From Achatina immaculata (Eukaryota; Mollusca; Gastropoda; Stylommatophora; Achatinidae): a stretch of 64,000 nt of DNA. The DNA lies in the NCBI GenBank assembly GCA_009760885.1, contig CM019717.1, positions 45,524,866 through 45,588,865 on the forward strand, given 5' to 3'. The position numbers and the translations under genes were made by a program. The notes beneath the pieces are model-generated. The model was not told the DNA's origin and ran no database searches. It worked only from the letters and a program-made list of their open reading frames with translations. Within the stretch, counting starts at the first letter, position 1, and every line of letters starts with the position of its first letter. This document shows, one piece after another, positions 1 to 11,150 of this stretch.

Positions 1-60
1 CTCAGACCGCTTTACCCTCAGACCGCTTTACCCTCAGACCGCTTTACCCTCAGAACGCTT
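1..60. repeat. 16-bp tandem repeat, cut by window edge
   Basis: Three complete copies and one partial copy of a 16-bp unit (CTCAGACCGCTTTACC), nearly perfect. The array begins outside the window, so its true length is unknown. Confidence 0.9.
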
Positions 61-874
61 GAAACAAATTCAGAAAATTTACCTCACGAAAAAGTAAAAA
101 TCATCATCAAAAGGGAATGTAATATTCGCACATGTCTTGTATCACGAGCTATCCTAATATCTTATAATTTCAGTCTACGAAGTTCGTGTCCTATGTGTTG
201 ACATAGGTTCCCGAAGAGTTCTGAGATCATCGATGTCAGCCTGTACGCTATTCTGTACTTGCCAAGCAACTCGCTTTCTGAACAAAAGCCATGGTTATTT
301 GAGAGAATCTGACATTCTGGAACAGCCAAAAGTCTAAACCAAGGTTTTGTTTTTTTTTTAACCGTTTTAAGATGAACTACCCCCACATCCCAGCAGATAT
401 TCCAGTGTTTACCCGCTTAGCCAGGATATCGAAATCATCATCATCGTCATAATCATCATCATCATGTTGTGTACCAGTGTGACTTCATTAGACATCAGCT
501 AACCTTGTTTTACTGTAATGGACATCTACGAACAAAACGGCTGAAATAAAAGTCTAATCTATCAACAGTTTTTTAGAGACAGAAATAGTTCAGAGGCTGG
601 GTTCTATACTGTCAACAACAACAACAACAAAATCATTTGGTTTCCATAACCCCAGGGGGTGTATTAAGAACTGTGGTCGGGAAAGCTGATTGTGCCGAAG
701 TTTAAACACCACCAAATGTAATTCTCGACTTAGATCATTTTCAGGCCTACTGCTGTGATAGACTTTAATTAATTACTGGCGAGCTGTTGTAGGATGATGA
801 TCTGATTATAAGGTCTGCTTCATCTTCATATTCAAGTGTGCTCTAATCATAATACCGGCGCAGGCAGTAAGTAG
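61..874. other. Unassigned non-coding DNA with short triplet runs
   Basis: No coding region, RNA gene or recognised element. It holds a degenerate ATC-type triplet run at about 430-466 and an (AAC)n run at 613-630. The ATC run could be an old RTE tail, but no adjoining RTE protein sequence is visible. Confidence 0.5.
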
Positions 875-1163
875 GTTTCTCTCTCTCTCACGCTCTCTCT
901 CAGTTCCTCTCTCACAGTTCCTCTCTCACACTCTCTCTCACTTCCTCTCTCTCTCTCTCACACTTCATCTGTCTCTCAGTTCCTCTCTCACTCTCTCTCA
1001 CTTCCTCTCTCTCTCTCGCTTTCACTCTCACACACTCTCTCACTCTCTCTCTCACACACTTTTTCTCTCTCACTTCCTCTATCACACTCTCTCTCTCTCA
1101 CACTCACTCTCCCTCTCACTTCCTCTCTCTCACTTCCTCTCTCACACACTCTCAATCACTTTA

Positions 1164-1194
<31 letters not shown>

Positions 1195-1213
1195 TTATCG
1201 CTCTTTCTCTTGT
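875..1213. repeat. CT-rich low-complexity tract
   Basis: About 340 bp of degenerate (TC)n interspersed with CAC and TTCC steps, such as CTTCCTCTCTCTC. It is a polypyrimidine tract on the + strand, ending in a pure (CT)n run near 1170-1194. Confidence 0.95.
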
Positions 1214-1838
1214 GCCCCATCTGGAGATAGTATTAAACGTGTTTTGCCCTTGTGGTCGTTAAGGAAACAGACAAGTTTTTTTTCTTTGCTTTTTCTACAG
1301 CCCTTCCTCTTGTCCTAGCACAATGGCCCCTGTAATTTGTAATCGTCCGTGTGTGCCAACCTCTTCAAGTTTTTGAAACAAGAAAACATTTTGCACATAA
1401 ATAGCTAAAATGGTTTCTTCGTGATTATTCAATTCAAGCTTACTAGTAATTAAATGGCAGCTTTTTGTATAAATATAACTCGTCACATGAAGTGAAAGAA
1501 GATGTTAATACTATAATCAGTGATAGTTGGAACAGAGTATGTGCTGCAGCTTGCAAATCAAATAATAACACCAGCAACTTGCTCAGAATATTTCAGTATC
1601 CACAATAAATAACACCTGCCACCATCTCAGTCTGTTACATTTGATGCAAGCGGTCAAAAACTGCACATTTTGTAAACGTGAAATCTTAATCAGAAATGCT
1701 TTTAAACGTTTTCCCAAATTTTACGCATTTTAAGTTTAATAACAAAGTCATGAACATTATAAATATATAAATTCTGTGAGGACTATCCGCATCCAGCTGA
1801 AAAAAAATTAATTCTCATTATTTCTTTTTCTTTGTTCA
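1214..1838. other. Unassigned AT-rich DNA
   Basis: Nothing recognisable on either strand. Short open frames only, with no protein family resemblance. Confidence 0.4.
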
Positions 1839-1888
1839 TGGAAAACCCTTGCGGAAGTCCCATGTGCCTTGGGCACCTCAAGGTTAAA
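1839..1888 (+). mobile_element. LINE-C 3' terminus (about 50 bp)
   Basis: Matches the terminal segment of the RTE-type LINE whose other 3' ends lie at 14462, about 53825 and 55301 (all on the opposite strand). Shared landmarks are TGGAAAACCCTTG, then the small palindrome GTGCCTTGGGCAC, then AAGGTT. Only the last ~50 bp are present, so this is an extremely 5'-truncated insertion. A (TA)n microsatellite follows 15 bp downstream. Confidence 0.75.
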
Positions 1889-1897
1889 AAAAAGACT

Positions 1898-1902
<5 letters not shown>

Positions 1903-1960
<58 letters not shown>
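1903..1960. repeat. (TA)n microsatellite
   Basis: About 28 uninterrupted TA units, lying just after the LINE-C 3' terminus and probably derived from its tail. Confidence 0.95.
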
Positions 1961-1962
<2 letters not shown>

Positions 1963-2159
1963 TTCAAATACTAATTATAGACTAACAAAGACCCCCCTCC
2001 CAAAAAAAAAACCTGATAAATTATAGTTCTCATTAGTATGTCAAAATCGATTTCGCCTAAACGATTTCCTTTCTTGTTTTGAGATTGTCTCAACAAAATA
2101 TAACATATTTCAAAGCAACATTAGTTAAAACTGCTCATTATCACCTGGAAATGTGGCCA

Positions 2160-3400
2160 GTTCAATTTAAGATATTAAACTGAGTGCAGACGACCTCTTT
2201 TTTTCTTCCGTCTGTTGTGTTCCACTTGATAGCCTGTTTTAGGATTCTCTGGCTGTTTCTTCTCATCACGTGACCGACATATATCCATCTCCTTTTTCTG
2301 ATCACCCATGAGACAGGTTGTTGTTTGCTCAACTGCTTTATCTTTGCATTTTTCTTGAATTCGTTCCACTTTATACCGATTAGTTTCCTTAGGCATTTGT
2401 TTTGAAAAGACTCTAATTTGTTATCTATTTCTTTAGTTGTTTTCCAGCCTTCGCATGCATAAATGAAGGTGGATATTACATCTGAAGTGAATAATCGCAG
2501 CTTGGTTTTTGTGCTTATAACTTTTGAGTGCCATATTCTCATGATTCTTGAAGGTCAATGCTTGCATATGTTCTCATGATTCTTGAAGGTCAATGCTAGT
2601 TTTACAATTCTAATTCTAACTTCCTTCCTGTTGTCACCATCCTGGTCTATGTATCTGCCGAGGTATGCAAACTGGTGTACTTCTTCAACAGCTGTTCCTT
2701 CTATGTATATATTTCCTTCTTGATTAATAGGAAGTTTCATTATTTTTGTTTTTTCCTTGTTAATTTCAGCCCTATTTTGCTAGCCAGTGAAGACAGGGTT
2801 TTTTCTTGCATCGAATTTACATTGTCACTGATAAGAGTTATGTCATCTGCAAAGTCAAAATCTTCTAGTTGAGTCCTATGTACTCAATAAATGCCCGTTT
2901 TACCTGTGCAACATCTTTTCATTATGAAATATATGGCATTCTAAAGAAGCAAGGAAGATAATATACTTCCTTGTTTCACGTCTGTTTCAGTCTGGAACTA
3001 TTCGCTCATTCCTTCTTCTGTATTGACTGCACAAACATGTTCGTTGTAGAGATCCCTAATGATGTTGATAATTTTAGATGGTATTCTATATAGTCTTAAA
3101 ATTTTCCACAACGAATCTCTGTGTATGCTAAAGTCTGTGAAGGTCAGGATTAATGATATTTGCTTTTAAATATGCTCTTCAAGTATTTTTCTTAGAGTAA
3201 AGATCTGGTCGAGACAGGTTCTCCCTTTTCGAAAACCTGCTTGTTCTTCTCTCATTGCAGTATCTACTATATCTTTAATTCTATTCAGAATAGCTTTACA
3301 AGGTACTTTTGATACAACTGATAGTAAGGTTACTCCTCTCCAATTATTGCATTCGCTAAGGTTTCCTTTGTTTTTCTTATTTTAACAATTATTCCATTTT
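2160..3400 (-). mobile_element. Decayed RTE-type LINE, reverse-transcriptase part (LINE-H)
   Basis: Read on the minus strand from about 3390 down, the frames spell successive blocks of a non-LTR reverse transcriptase. First comes the fingers block (CNNWRGVTLL, then REEQAGFRKGR near 3240). Next is a palm block with FADDITLI near 2850, and then a thumb block (HQFAYLGRYID near 2680, then ISTFIYACEGWK and RRRWIYVGHVMRR at 2460-2270). The YxDD-equivalent reads FADD. Several frameshifts and stops separate the blocks, so it is a pseudogene. The endonuclease half is missing: the 5' side ends in a microsatellite at 3405. No clear 3' tail is seen at 2160. RTE clade is inferred from the FADD/GFRKGR style. 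Confidence 0.8.
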
Positions 3401-3404
3401 CCAT

Positions 3405-3515
3405 TTAGATTATATATATATATATGGATGGATGGATGGATGGATGGATGGATGGATGGATGGATGGATGGATGGATGGATGGATGGATGGATGGATGGA
3501 TGGATGGATGGATGC

Positions 3516-3552
<37 letters not shown>

Positions 3553-3555
3553 TAA
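3405..3555. repeat. Compound (TA)n-(GGAT)n-(GATA)n-(GACA)n microsatellite
   Basis: A short TA run, then about 22 units of GGAT, then GATA and GACA units. It directly abuts the truncated 5' side of the LINE-H fragment. Confidence 0.95.
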
Positions 3556-3614
3556 TGTAAAGTGAAATACAGTTTACGAACATCAACAGGAATGAAGTGT
3601 TCGTGTAAATTATT

Positions 3615-3865
3615 TGTTGTCTTACTTTATCTGTTGCCAGATTAAATCTTTCTAAAATGCTCACATGCTGACCCAAAATCAAATCTGGCTGATTATCCCA
3701 CATGCAAGTTGAGCACCATTAGTCTTCTAGCATGATTATCCTCCAACCGATTTCGCTGGTTGCCTTTTACCAGATTTTTCATAATATAAACTGACGACCA
3801 CAAAAAGTTTCGGTTTTGATCTTTTTATGTCGGTAATTTACCGGTAACTGGCAAGTATGTCTATT
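3615..3865 (-). repeat. Dispersed repeat R1, copy A
   Basis: About 250 bp that aligns in inverse orientation with 36845-37110. Shared landmarks include the palindromic ACCGGTAAATTACCG, an AAAGTTTCGG-type segment, CCAGCGAAATCGGT, TGCTCA and AACATTTTGTAAAGAT-type sequence. In the minus frame at 3703-3630 it reads [18 protein letters not shown]. Copy B reads almost the same peptide with one stop, so both may be decayed copies of a coding sequence. The family is not recognised. Confidence 0.6.
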
Positions 3866-6224
3866 TTTCCGACCACGTAAATATATACGAGTTTTTCACG
3901 TAAATAGTGTTTGATGTATGAGGGAGCTTGTATTATTTCATCAAATTCTTTCGTGTTAGATGAGCTTGTAGTTTCTTTTCACATGTTGTCCCTCGTTTCT
4001 TGTGAAGTTCATGCAGTAAGTAATGTATTTTTTTTTCAATACATACTCTGCAAACTAGATACGCAACTGACAAGCGATCAGCTACACAGAATTTATGTCT
4101 ATGTCGAATGCTTGTTCTTAGCTTTCACTGTAAGCTATACAGAAATTATGTCTGCTTCGAGTATTTGTCCTCGCAGAGAAGCGAAAGAGGAAATAGGACT
4201 AGTTCGTATGTACTCGTTTACTGTTCAATAATAGTTTCGCTTTCTTAGCTGTTGCCCCTTTTTTGGAAATCAGCGACCAACATCTGACATGCTAGGGTCA
4301 GGGTTAGAGAATCATAGATGAGCAAGACCCTGTCCCATCTCTCTGGTGATGTCCCCAGTAGCAGGCCTAGTCAGGCTAACGTGGTAGGGATCGCCATGGT
4401 ACCCCATGGTGGTGGAGTCTGCTAAAGAAGCATTCTATGCACTCCAGACCAGTCTGGGGAAATATTTCTACGTGGATCCTTGTGAAAAGTGAATATATTT
4501 TAGTTACTTTTTTCTCTGAACTGAACCCTACTTGTGTGAGTGCATTAAGCCAATAGCTGTTTATGTTAGTGTAGACGTGCATTTCTTATACATGTATCGT
4601 GCATCTGTCTGTTATTACCATGAGTGCTAGTTACAGACACGGCAATACTTATAAAATTCGTATTGCTATCATGAAACTTCTGCTACAGAAATATACTAAC
4701 AAGGATAACACACATAGTGAACAGTGTGAAGTATGTAACAACTAGTGTGAACATAAACTAACACTTTATTGATGGAAAAGATGGCTGACAATATCGTGAG
4801 GTTGAGAGATATATTATAACATTCAATACAGAAAAAGGAAACAGGCTAGTCCTCTTGAAGAACTTGTTTGCCAAATGGGAAGGGAGAAACCAACTCTCAC
4901 ACTACATGAAAATAGCAAGTAAACAAAATGAAAGTACTACTAAGAGTGCAACATTTACTGCATCAGAATATAAGTACACAATTCACACAACCATCACAGA
5001 AAATATCTAGGCCCAAAGTCTATTTTAAAAATCCCAAAATGAACTAATTTCACATTCTTTAGTTCAGCAAAGTTATGACAAGAAAACAAATGCTATCACT
5101 AATATCCACCTGACTCTTTACTGAAATCATAATATGAAATAATCTCATAATGTCTCCAAAAACAGCATTCTATGTACAAGTCAGCTACGTGACAAAAATC
5201 ACTAACACAGCGCACTATAGACTAGAAAAATCACATTTTCAACTAATCATGCCTACAACGATCCTTACACATTCTCAACCGAGATTTAATTCAACATCAT
5301 TCTAATCTCATAATCATAATCATATTTCTCGTCCTCTCACTTCTTAAATATGTGTTAACTATTTCTCTAAATCTTCCCGAAGATTCTATCCCGAGAATCA
5401 CTAAACCCATGACCTGTTTATGACGTTCGGACGAAAGCTATCCGGACATTCCGAATTTAGCTTTTCTGTTACAAATATGTCAAGGATAAGTTCATAAAAA
5501 TAATCAAACATCTCGTGGAATTTGGCGTATAAAACTTGACCTTTCATTGAATAAAAATACCAGGGGCTTTAAATCAAATGGTCAAAATATTAAAATACCC
5601 TAGATTATATCCTTTATATGAGAATCAAACCATTGTAACAGTAAATTTTCCAGTATACTGTTATATTAGGATTCGTTCAACTAAACTTGTATTATGAAGA
5701 TAAATATTTGTAATGAGAGATGTTTCAACATTTAAGATCCTGGACTCCATTGAACTTTATGTAGCATACGTTACTGTACAAGTGTACTCTATAGCTATAT
5801 GGGCCATGGGTCTGCAACATGATCTTCCTAAGTATCATTTACTGATGACGACCGACAGAGAGAAAATGTGTAGAACATACACGTGAAGGCTGACGCGAGA
5901 ACTAACTTATTTTATATTTTTGTGTAGTAAGGAGATAATTTGCAGTGGAAGCTTTTCATCGTTTAGAGTTAGCTGACTTATAGCTCAGAAATGTCCTTGT
6001 TTGATTGGTAGTTCACTCTAGCTTATACGAGGATGGCCGGTTCAAAGTTAGGGGATGTTTATATCTCTCAGTAACGTGTGTTTGTCCTGGCAAAGGAGCG
6101 CTGGATGAATGACGGAGCGAGAGTGTCAGTTATAGGAATGATACATCCGGTATGTGGTAGAAATGTTCTGATGCCAGTACTGTTTCAGAACTGACGAAAT
6201 TTTTATGCCGTACTGCCATTCCAT
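3866..6224. other. Unassigned AT-rich intergenic DNA
   Basis: No recognised gene, RNA or repeat family. Open frames are short and resemble nothing I know. At 4240-4400 the minus strand has a GC-richer patch that looks faintly like the 5' leader of an RTE-type LINE, but the resemblance is too weak to call. Confidence 0.4.
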
Positions 6225-6225
6225 G

Positions 6226-6520
6226 GCGGCCTGGTTGGCTGAGTGGTTAGGTGCACTGTCTGCTAATCCGGTGGTACCTGGTTCAAGTCCCAGCAGTGAG
6301 GATTTTTTTTTTCTGGTACCACCACACCAAAAATGCCCCAGACAATATACTACAGCCTCTAAAAATGGGTATCAGAGAAATCTGGGAAGGTAAGTGCGAC
6401 CAGGTGTGATACCGGCCACATCACACCTTCATGGACCGAAGGCCGTGGAAGTACGGGCCTAACACCGTGTCCTCAATATGCCTTAATGATATGGAAACGG
6501 GAATTTTACCTCACCTGTTT
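6226..6520 (+). mobile_element. SINE-1 copy a, tRNA-Ser-derived, essentially complete
   Basis: The head looks like tRNA-Ser(GCU). It has an A-box region TGGTTGGCTGAGTGGTTAGG, an anticodon-loop region CTGCTAATCC and a B box GGTTCAAGTCCC. A T-run and a ~190-bp tRNA-unrelated body follow, ending in GGAATTTTACCT. The body is shared with partial copies at 49722 and 54897, and in diverged form with SINE-2. Such elements are transcribed by RNA polymerase III and moved by a partner LINE. No clear target-site duplication was found. Confidence 0.85.
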
Positions 6521-7310
6521 GGTATATTACTTACAGAAATTTATTACCAAACATTTGTTAATTAATGATAATTATATGTTTATGAAAATATCTGGTAAAA
6601 TTAAGTCTAAGTAAATCTACCACCTGAACAAACAAATGACCCAAAATTCTGTCGGCAAAATCTTATCGGGCCTGATAACAGAAGAAAAAAAGTTTCCACC
6701 TTGGAAACATTCCAGAAAAATCCAAAAGGAAAGACTCTTAAAATTAATCCACCAGCATTAACAAAGTTTTAATAAATTACCTTGAGTTCTATGACTTAAA
6801 AAAAAAATCATGAATTTGGCCTCGAAGGACGCACACAATTTGTCCTCTTTCTGTCTCGTCCATCTTGTCTAATTGGCACCATTTCGGAAATCTTCCTGTG
6901 CGAGCCTTTCTTTCTTTCTTTCTTTGTGGCCTTTTAAAAAAAAACTTCTACTGGAAACCAAAGTCCGAGGCTTTGTGGCAGACTCTGCTCACCAGACCGT
7001 GTTTGTACAAGGCCTTGATTAATTTCTTGTAATCCCTACGTCGAAGGCACGCTACTAGTTCCCCGAAGTCTTAGGAGAAAGTTTCCACACTGAAAACTTG
7101 AGAGCAGCGAAATATTCTACAGGTTATTTACACTTGTAAATATCAGTTTACCTAAATTTACTGTCTTTGTATATACATATATTTAGCCATCACATTTCAG
7201 CCACTTGCAGTTTTTAACTTTCGTAGAACTGCTGCTCTGGAGATACACAGAGACAGAATGAAACTCTGCTGTCAAAAACTAGAAAGACTACATAAAACTG
7301 CATATAGTTC
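6521..7310. other. Unassigned DNA
   Basis: No gene or family recognised. A short (TTTC)n run lies at about 6908-6925. Confidence 0.4.
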
Positions 7311-7396
7311 TTGAAACTGATTTTGATTACGATGCTGGGAGAAGAACATATATTGAAACTGATTTTGATTACGATGCTGGGAGAAGAACATATATT
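7311..7396. repeat. Perfect 42-bp tandem duplication
   Basis: A 42-bp sequence beginning TTGAAACTGATTTTG occurs twice head to tail without mismatches, implying a recent duplication. Confidence 0.9.
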
Positions 7397-7524
7397 TCGC
7401 TGGTACTGTCTATATGAGGATGGCTGAACTTGAATAGAATATGTGAGAGTTCAGCTCATTCTTGTCAGCATGTAGGGAGATATTGATTGGTCAAAAGTTT
7501 AAACCAGCCGTGTAACTCTTCAGT

Positions 7525-7925
7525 CATGTTATAAAAACCATCTGCCAGATCACGAGAATTAAGAAGCACTCAACTTGCACTCATTCATAACAAAGACGAA
7601 GACGACACATGTCAGCCTAAGTCTGTCGCCGATTAAGGTTGCTATGTGATTGTTAAATAGGTTGTCCCTGAGTATGTATTAGATTTCTCTTAATCACATG
7701 TAAAAGTTTGGGATATACTACTTCGTGTGACGCAAGAGTGACGAGTTGTTAAAAAGTAAGGAGCGGTAGTTTTTCAGCCGAGAGCAGGGTCGCCGAACGG
7801 GCACGACGTGCCAGCAGCTGGAGGAACTTCTATAGTATTTCAAGTGTGGAAGGATTGTGTTAATGTGATTTTTTTATGTTGAAGTTTTGCTGTGATACAG
7901 TGTGGTGAGAGCACGCAGGTAACGT
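7525..7925 (+). promoter_or_regulatory. Possible TATA promoter with non-coding first exon
   Basis: TATAAAA lies at 7530-7536. A plausible start region (CACTCAACTT) follows about 35-40 bp downstream. GC-richer sequence then runs to a consensus-like splice donor CAG|GTAACG at 7918/7919. No coding exon is recognised downstream, so this is a weak inference and could be chance. Confidence 0.18.
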
Positions 7926-8526
7926 GAGTTGTGTTGTTAATATAAAAACAGGAAAGATGATATCGTCGACTCTCGACTCAGGTAAACATGTGTGTCTGAG
8001 GTCAAGGGAAATTCTTCCGCTGGTGGGTGGAAGATGTTGGCACGGTTACGTGGAGGGTAGGGGGGGGGGGAGAGACAATGTATTGTAATCTGTGTAAGTG
8101 AAATGTGAAACCCGCACATGTGAGAGCGGTAGAGCTGTTGGTAAAGTGTGAATTTCGTGTATATACAGTATAATTAACGTTGAGGGTGCAAATCAAGAAA
8201 ATGATGATACTATTTTGCTGTAAGATTAAATGGTGATGGATTGTGGATTGTTTTTGTTACATGTGATGGATATAAGGTGTTTATTTAATGTATACAATTA
8301 AACTTACGCTTAACATAATTTCTTGCACGTGATTTTTACACTCACCGTGATAATCAGTAACTTTTCATACCTCACATCTGTAGAGGACTCTTTGTGGATG
8401 GCAGTGAAACAAGTTACAGCGAAATTATTCTTGATCGTATCAATATATTATCTTATATATAAATGTGTTCAAAATAAAAAAGGTGGCCCATTACTTTTTG
8501 GGCAGTGGTACATTTAAGTAATTTAA
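7926..8526. other. Unassigned DNA
   Basis: Contains a run of G at about 8061-8071. No gene or repeat family is recognised. Confidence 0.4.
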
Positions 8527-8800
8527 ATGCTAGTGCTGTGTGGATTCATGAATAACTAAGTAGATGCAAGTACTGTGTGGATTCATGAATAAATAAGTAA
8601 ATGCAAGTACTGTGTGGATTCATGAATAACTAAATGCAAGTACTGTGTGGATTCATGAATAAATAAGTAAATGCAAGTACTGTGTGGATTCATGAATAAA
8701 TAAGTAAATGCAAGTACTGTGTGGATTCATGAATAAATAAGTAAATGCAAGTACTGCGTGGATTCATGAATAACTAAGTAAATACAACACTTTTTAAATA
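8527..8800. repeat. 37-bp minisatellite, left part
   Basis: About seven units built on TACTGTGTGGATTCATGAAT plus AAATAAGTAAATGCAAG, some shortened. The array is interrupted by the inverted-repeat element at 8807-9115 and resumes afterwards. Confidence 0.95.
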
Positions 8801-8806
8801 AATAGG

Positions 8807-9115
8807 AAACAACGGTGCTTTCGTAAGGTAAAGTAAGAGAACACAGTTTTGTAGGATAAAACCTCGAAAAAATTGTAGACAAAGCACTTTAGTGAGACGT
8901 GAGAGAAAGAAAAATCACAAGAGAGTTACTGGGATTCGAACACGGACTCCAGTAGGACGACCAGCCGTCTAGCTACGAGAGAACAGCTACTAACGACTGA
9001 GGCAACTTTCACCCCCCCTCCCCTCCCCCTCAAAAAGGTGTTTATTGGCTCACTAAAGTGTTTTGTCTGAGATTTTTTCCAGGTCTAATCCTACAAAACT
9101 ATGTTCTCTTACTTT
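8807..9115. mobile_element. Terminal-inverted-repeat element with internal tRNA-like segment (family TIR-t)
   Basis: Two 65-bp inverted repeats, 8830-8894 and 9051-9115, match at most positions; the outer ends read AAAGTAAGAGAACA on their respective strands. Between them, on the minus strand, is a tRNA-like stretch with B-box sequence GTTCGAATCCC (about 8930-8945), followed by a downstream motif shared with the elements at 13.9, 14.3, 19.7 and 46.7 kb. It sits inside the 37-bp minisatellite, splitting it. It could be a fold-back DNA element that captured a SINE, or a head-to-head SINE pair. No protein is encoded. Confidence 0.65.
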
Positions 9116-9200
9116 AAGTAAATGCAAGTACTGTGTGGATTCATGAATAACTAAGTTAATGCAATTACTCTGTGGATTCATGAATAACTAAGTAAATGCG
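9116..9200. repeat. 37-bp minisatellite, right part
   Basis: About two and a half further units of the array seen at 8527-8800, resuming immediately after the inserted element. Confidence 0.9.
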
Positions 9201-9524
9201 CATTTCTATATGTTCATATTACCTGAAAGAACTTAGGTAGAGATCAGTTGTAACACATGACAAAATGATCTTTGCCAAGGTGAAGCACGCTTAGTATGTG
9301 CATGCCAGCCTCTGCCTTTATGAACTTATGTACTATTCGCTTATGTTCTGTGTCACAACTGTGATGTCTTCTATGCTGATATGATTAAATGTTTCATTAC
9401 TGATTCGTTGGGCCGTGTATTAAGAGCATGAAAGAACTAAACTATAAGTTGCTAGTGCAAATACTAGGAGAAAGCAAACTTGAGAATGTGGTGTTCAGTC
9501 ATATACAAGTATCATCTCCCGCAC
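9201..9524. other. Unassigned DNA
   Basis: Nothing recognised between the two arrays. Confidence 0.4.
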
Positions 9525-9660
9525 ATACATACGTGGTATTTGATGATATACGAGTATAGCCCCCCCCCCCCACAGACATACATACGTGGTATTTGATGAT
9601 ATACAAGTATAGCCCCCCCCCACAGACATATATAGGTGGTATTGAATGATATACGTATAC
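9525..9660. repeat. About 58-bp tandem repeat with C-runs
   Basis: Two to three copies of a unit containing ACGTGGTATTTGATGATATA and a C-run of variable length. Confidence 0.85.
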
Positions 9661-9900
9661 AAGGGCGTAGCACAGCAGTGGAAACGCCCATCTTACTTGA
9701 TCTTATGTACAATACTACCTGGTATATATAACTAATGGGACCGTCGACTGACAACTCGTTTCACACACATATAACATATGTGTCACATAATACGCCAATG
9801 TATGTAATATGTAATTTAAATGTGGTGCCATGACTCCTAGTCAGTGCTGTGACATATGGTAAAACGCAGTACAGTGCTTCCATTTAACTAAAATTTAAAA

Positions 9901-11150
9901 TGACGTGTGTGTGCCACACAGACTTGTTGCACAGTGACGTGTGTGTGCCACACAGACTTGTTGCACAGTGACGTGTGTGTGCCACACAGACTTGTTGCAC
10001 AGTGACGTGTGTGTGCCACACAGACTTGTTGCACAGTGACGTGTGTGTGCCACACAGACTTGTTGCACAGTGACGTGTGTGTGCCGCACGGACTTGCTGC
10101 ACAGTGACGTGTATGTGCCGCACTGACTTGCTCCACAGTGACGTGTGTGTGCCGCACTGACTTGTTGCACTGTGACGTGTATGTGCCGCACTGACTTGCT
10201 GCACTGTGACGTGTATGTGCCGCACTGACTTGTTGCACTGTGACGTGTATGTGCCGCACTGACTTGCTGCACAGTGACGTGTATGTGCCGCACTGACTTG
10301 TTGCACTGTGACGTGTATGTGCCGCACTGACTTGTTGCACTGTGACGTGTATGTGCCGCACTGACTTGTTGCACTGTGACGTGTATGTGCCGCACTGACT
10401 TGCTGCACAGTGACGTGTATGTGCCGCACTGACTTGTTGCACTGTGACGTGTATGTGCCGCACTGACTTGTTGCACTGTGACGTGTATGTGCCGCACTGA
10501 CTTGTTGCACAGTGACGTGTATGTGCCGCACTGACTTGTTGCACTGTGACGTGTATGTGCCGCACTGACTTGTTGCACTGTGACGTGTATGTGCCGCACT
10601 GACTTGCTGCACAGTGACGTGTATGTGCCGCACTGACTTGTTGCACTGTGACGTGTATGTGCCGCACTGACTTGTTGCACTGTGACGTGTATGTGCCGCA
10701 CTGACTTGCTGCACAGTGATGTGTATGTGCCGTACTGATTTGCTGCACAGTGATGTGTATGTGCCGCACTGACTTGCTGCACAGTGATGTGTATGTGCCG
10801 TACTGATTTGCTGCACTGTGACGTGTGATAGTCATTGCCGTACTGACTTGCTGCACAGTGATGTGTATGTGCCGTACTGATTTGCTGCACTGTGACGTGT
10901 GATAGTCATTGCCGTACTGACTTGCTGCACAGTGATGTGTATGTGCCGTACTGACTTGCTGCACTGTGACGTGTATGTGCCGCACTGACTTGTTGCACTG
11001 TGACGTGTATGTGCCGCACTGACTTGTTGCACAGTGATGTGTATGTGCCGTACTGACTTGCTGCACAGTGACGTGTGATAGTCATCGCCGTACTGACTTG
11101 CTGCACAGTGACGTGTGATAGCAATCGCCGTACTGACATGTTACACACGC
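9901..11150. repeat. 34-bp minisatellite, 1.25 kb
   Basis: About 36 units of 34 bp. The first six carry GTGTGTGCCACACAGAC. Most others carry GTGTATGTGCCGCACTGAC with GCTGCACAG or GTTGCACTG junctions. The right end has longer variants with GTGATAGTCAT. Because 34 is not a multiple of 3 and the minus-strand unit has no stop in any frame, all three minus frames stay open for 310-390 codons, which explains the long apparent proteins. Nearly every unit contains TGACGTG, similar to a CRE/bZIP half-site. Confidence 0.97.

Noticed and set aside
875..1213. Telomeric or centromeric satellite
   Set aside because: Only CT-rich low complexity; no TTAGGG-type or long satellite monomer is present.
6226..6300. 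Functional tRNA-Ser gene
   Set aside because: The tRNA-like head lacks a paired acceptor stem and continues into a SINE body that is repeated elsewhere.
8527..9200. CRISPR-like direct repeats
   Set aside because: Units are contiguous without unique spacers, in a eukaryotic context; the single interruption is a mobile element.
9884..11066. Three overlapping minus-strand frames of 310-392 codons
   Set aside because: They are the same 34-bp unit read in three phases of a stop-free minisatellite. No unique N- or C-terminal sequence or gene signals.
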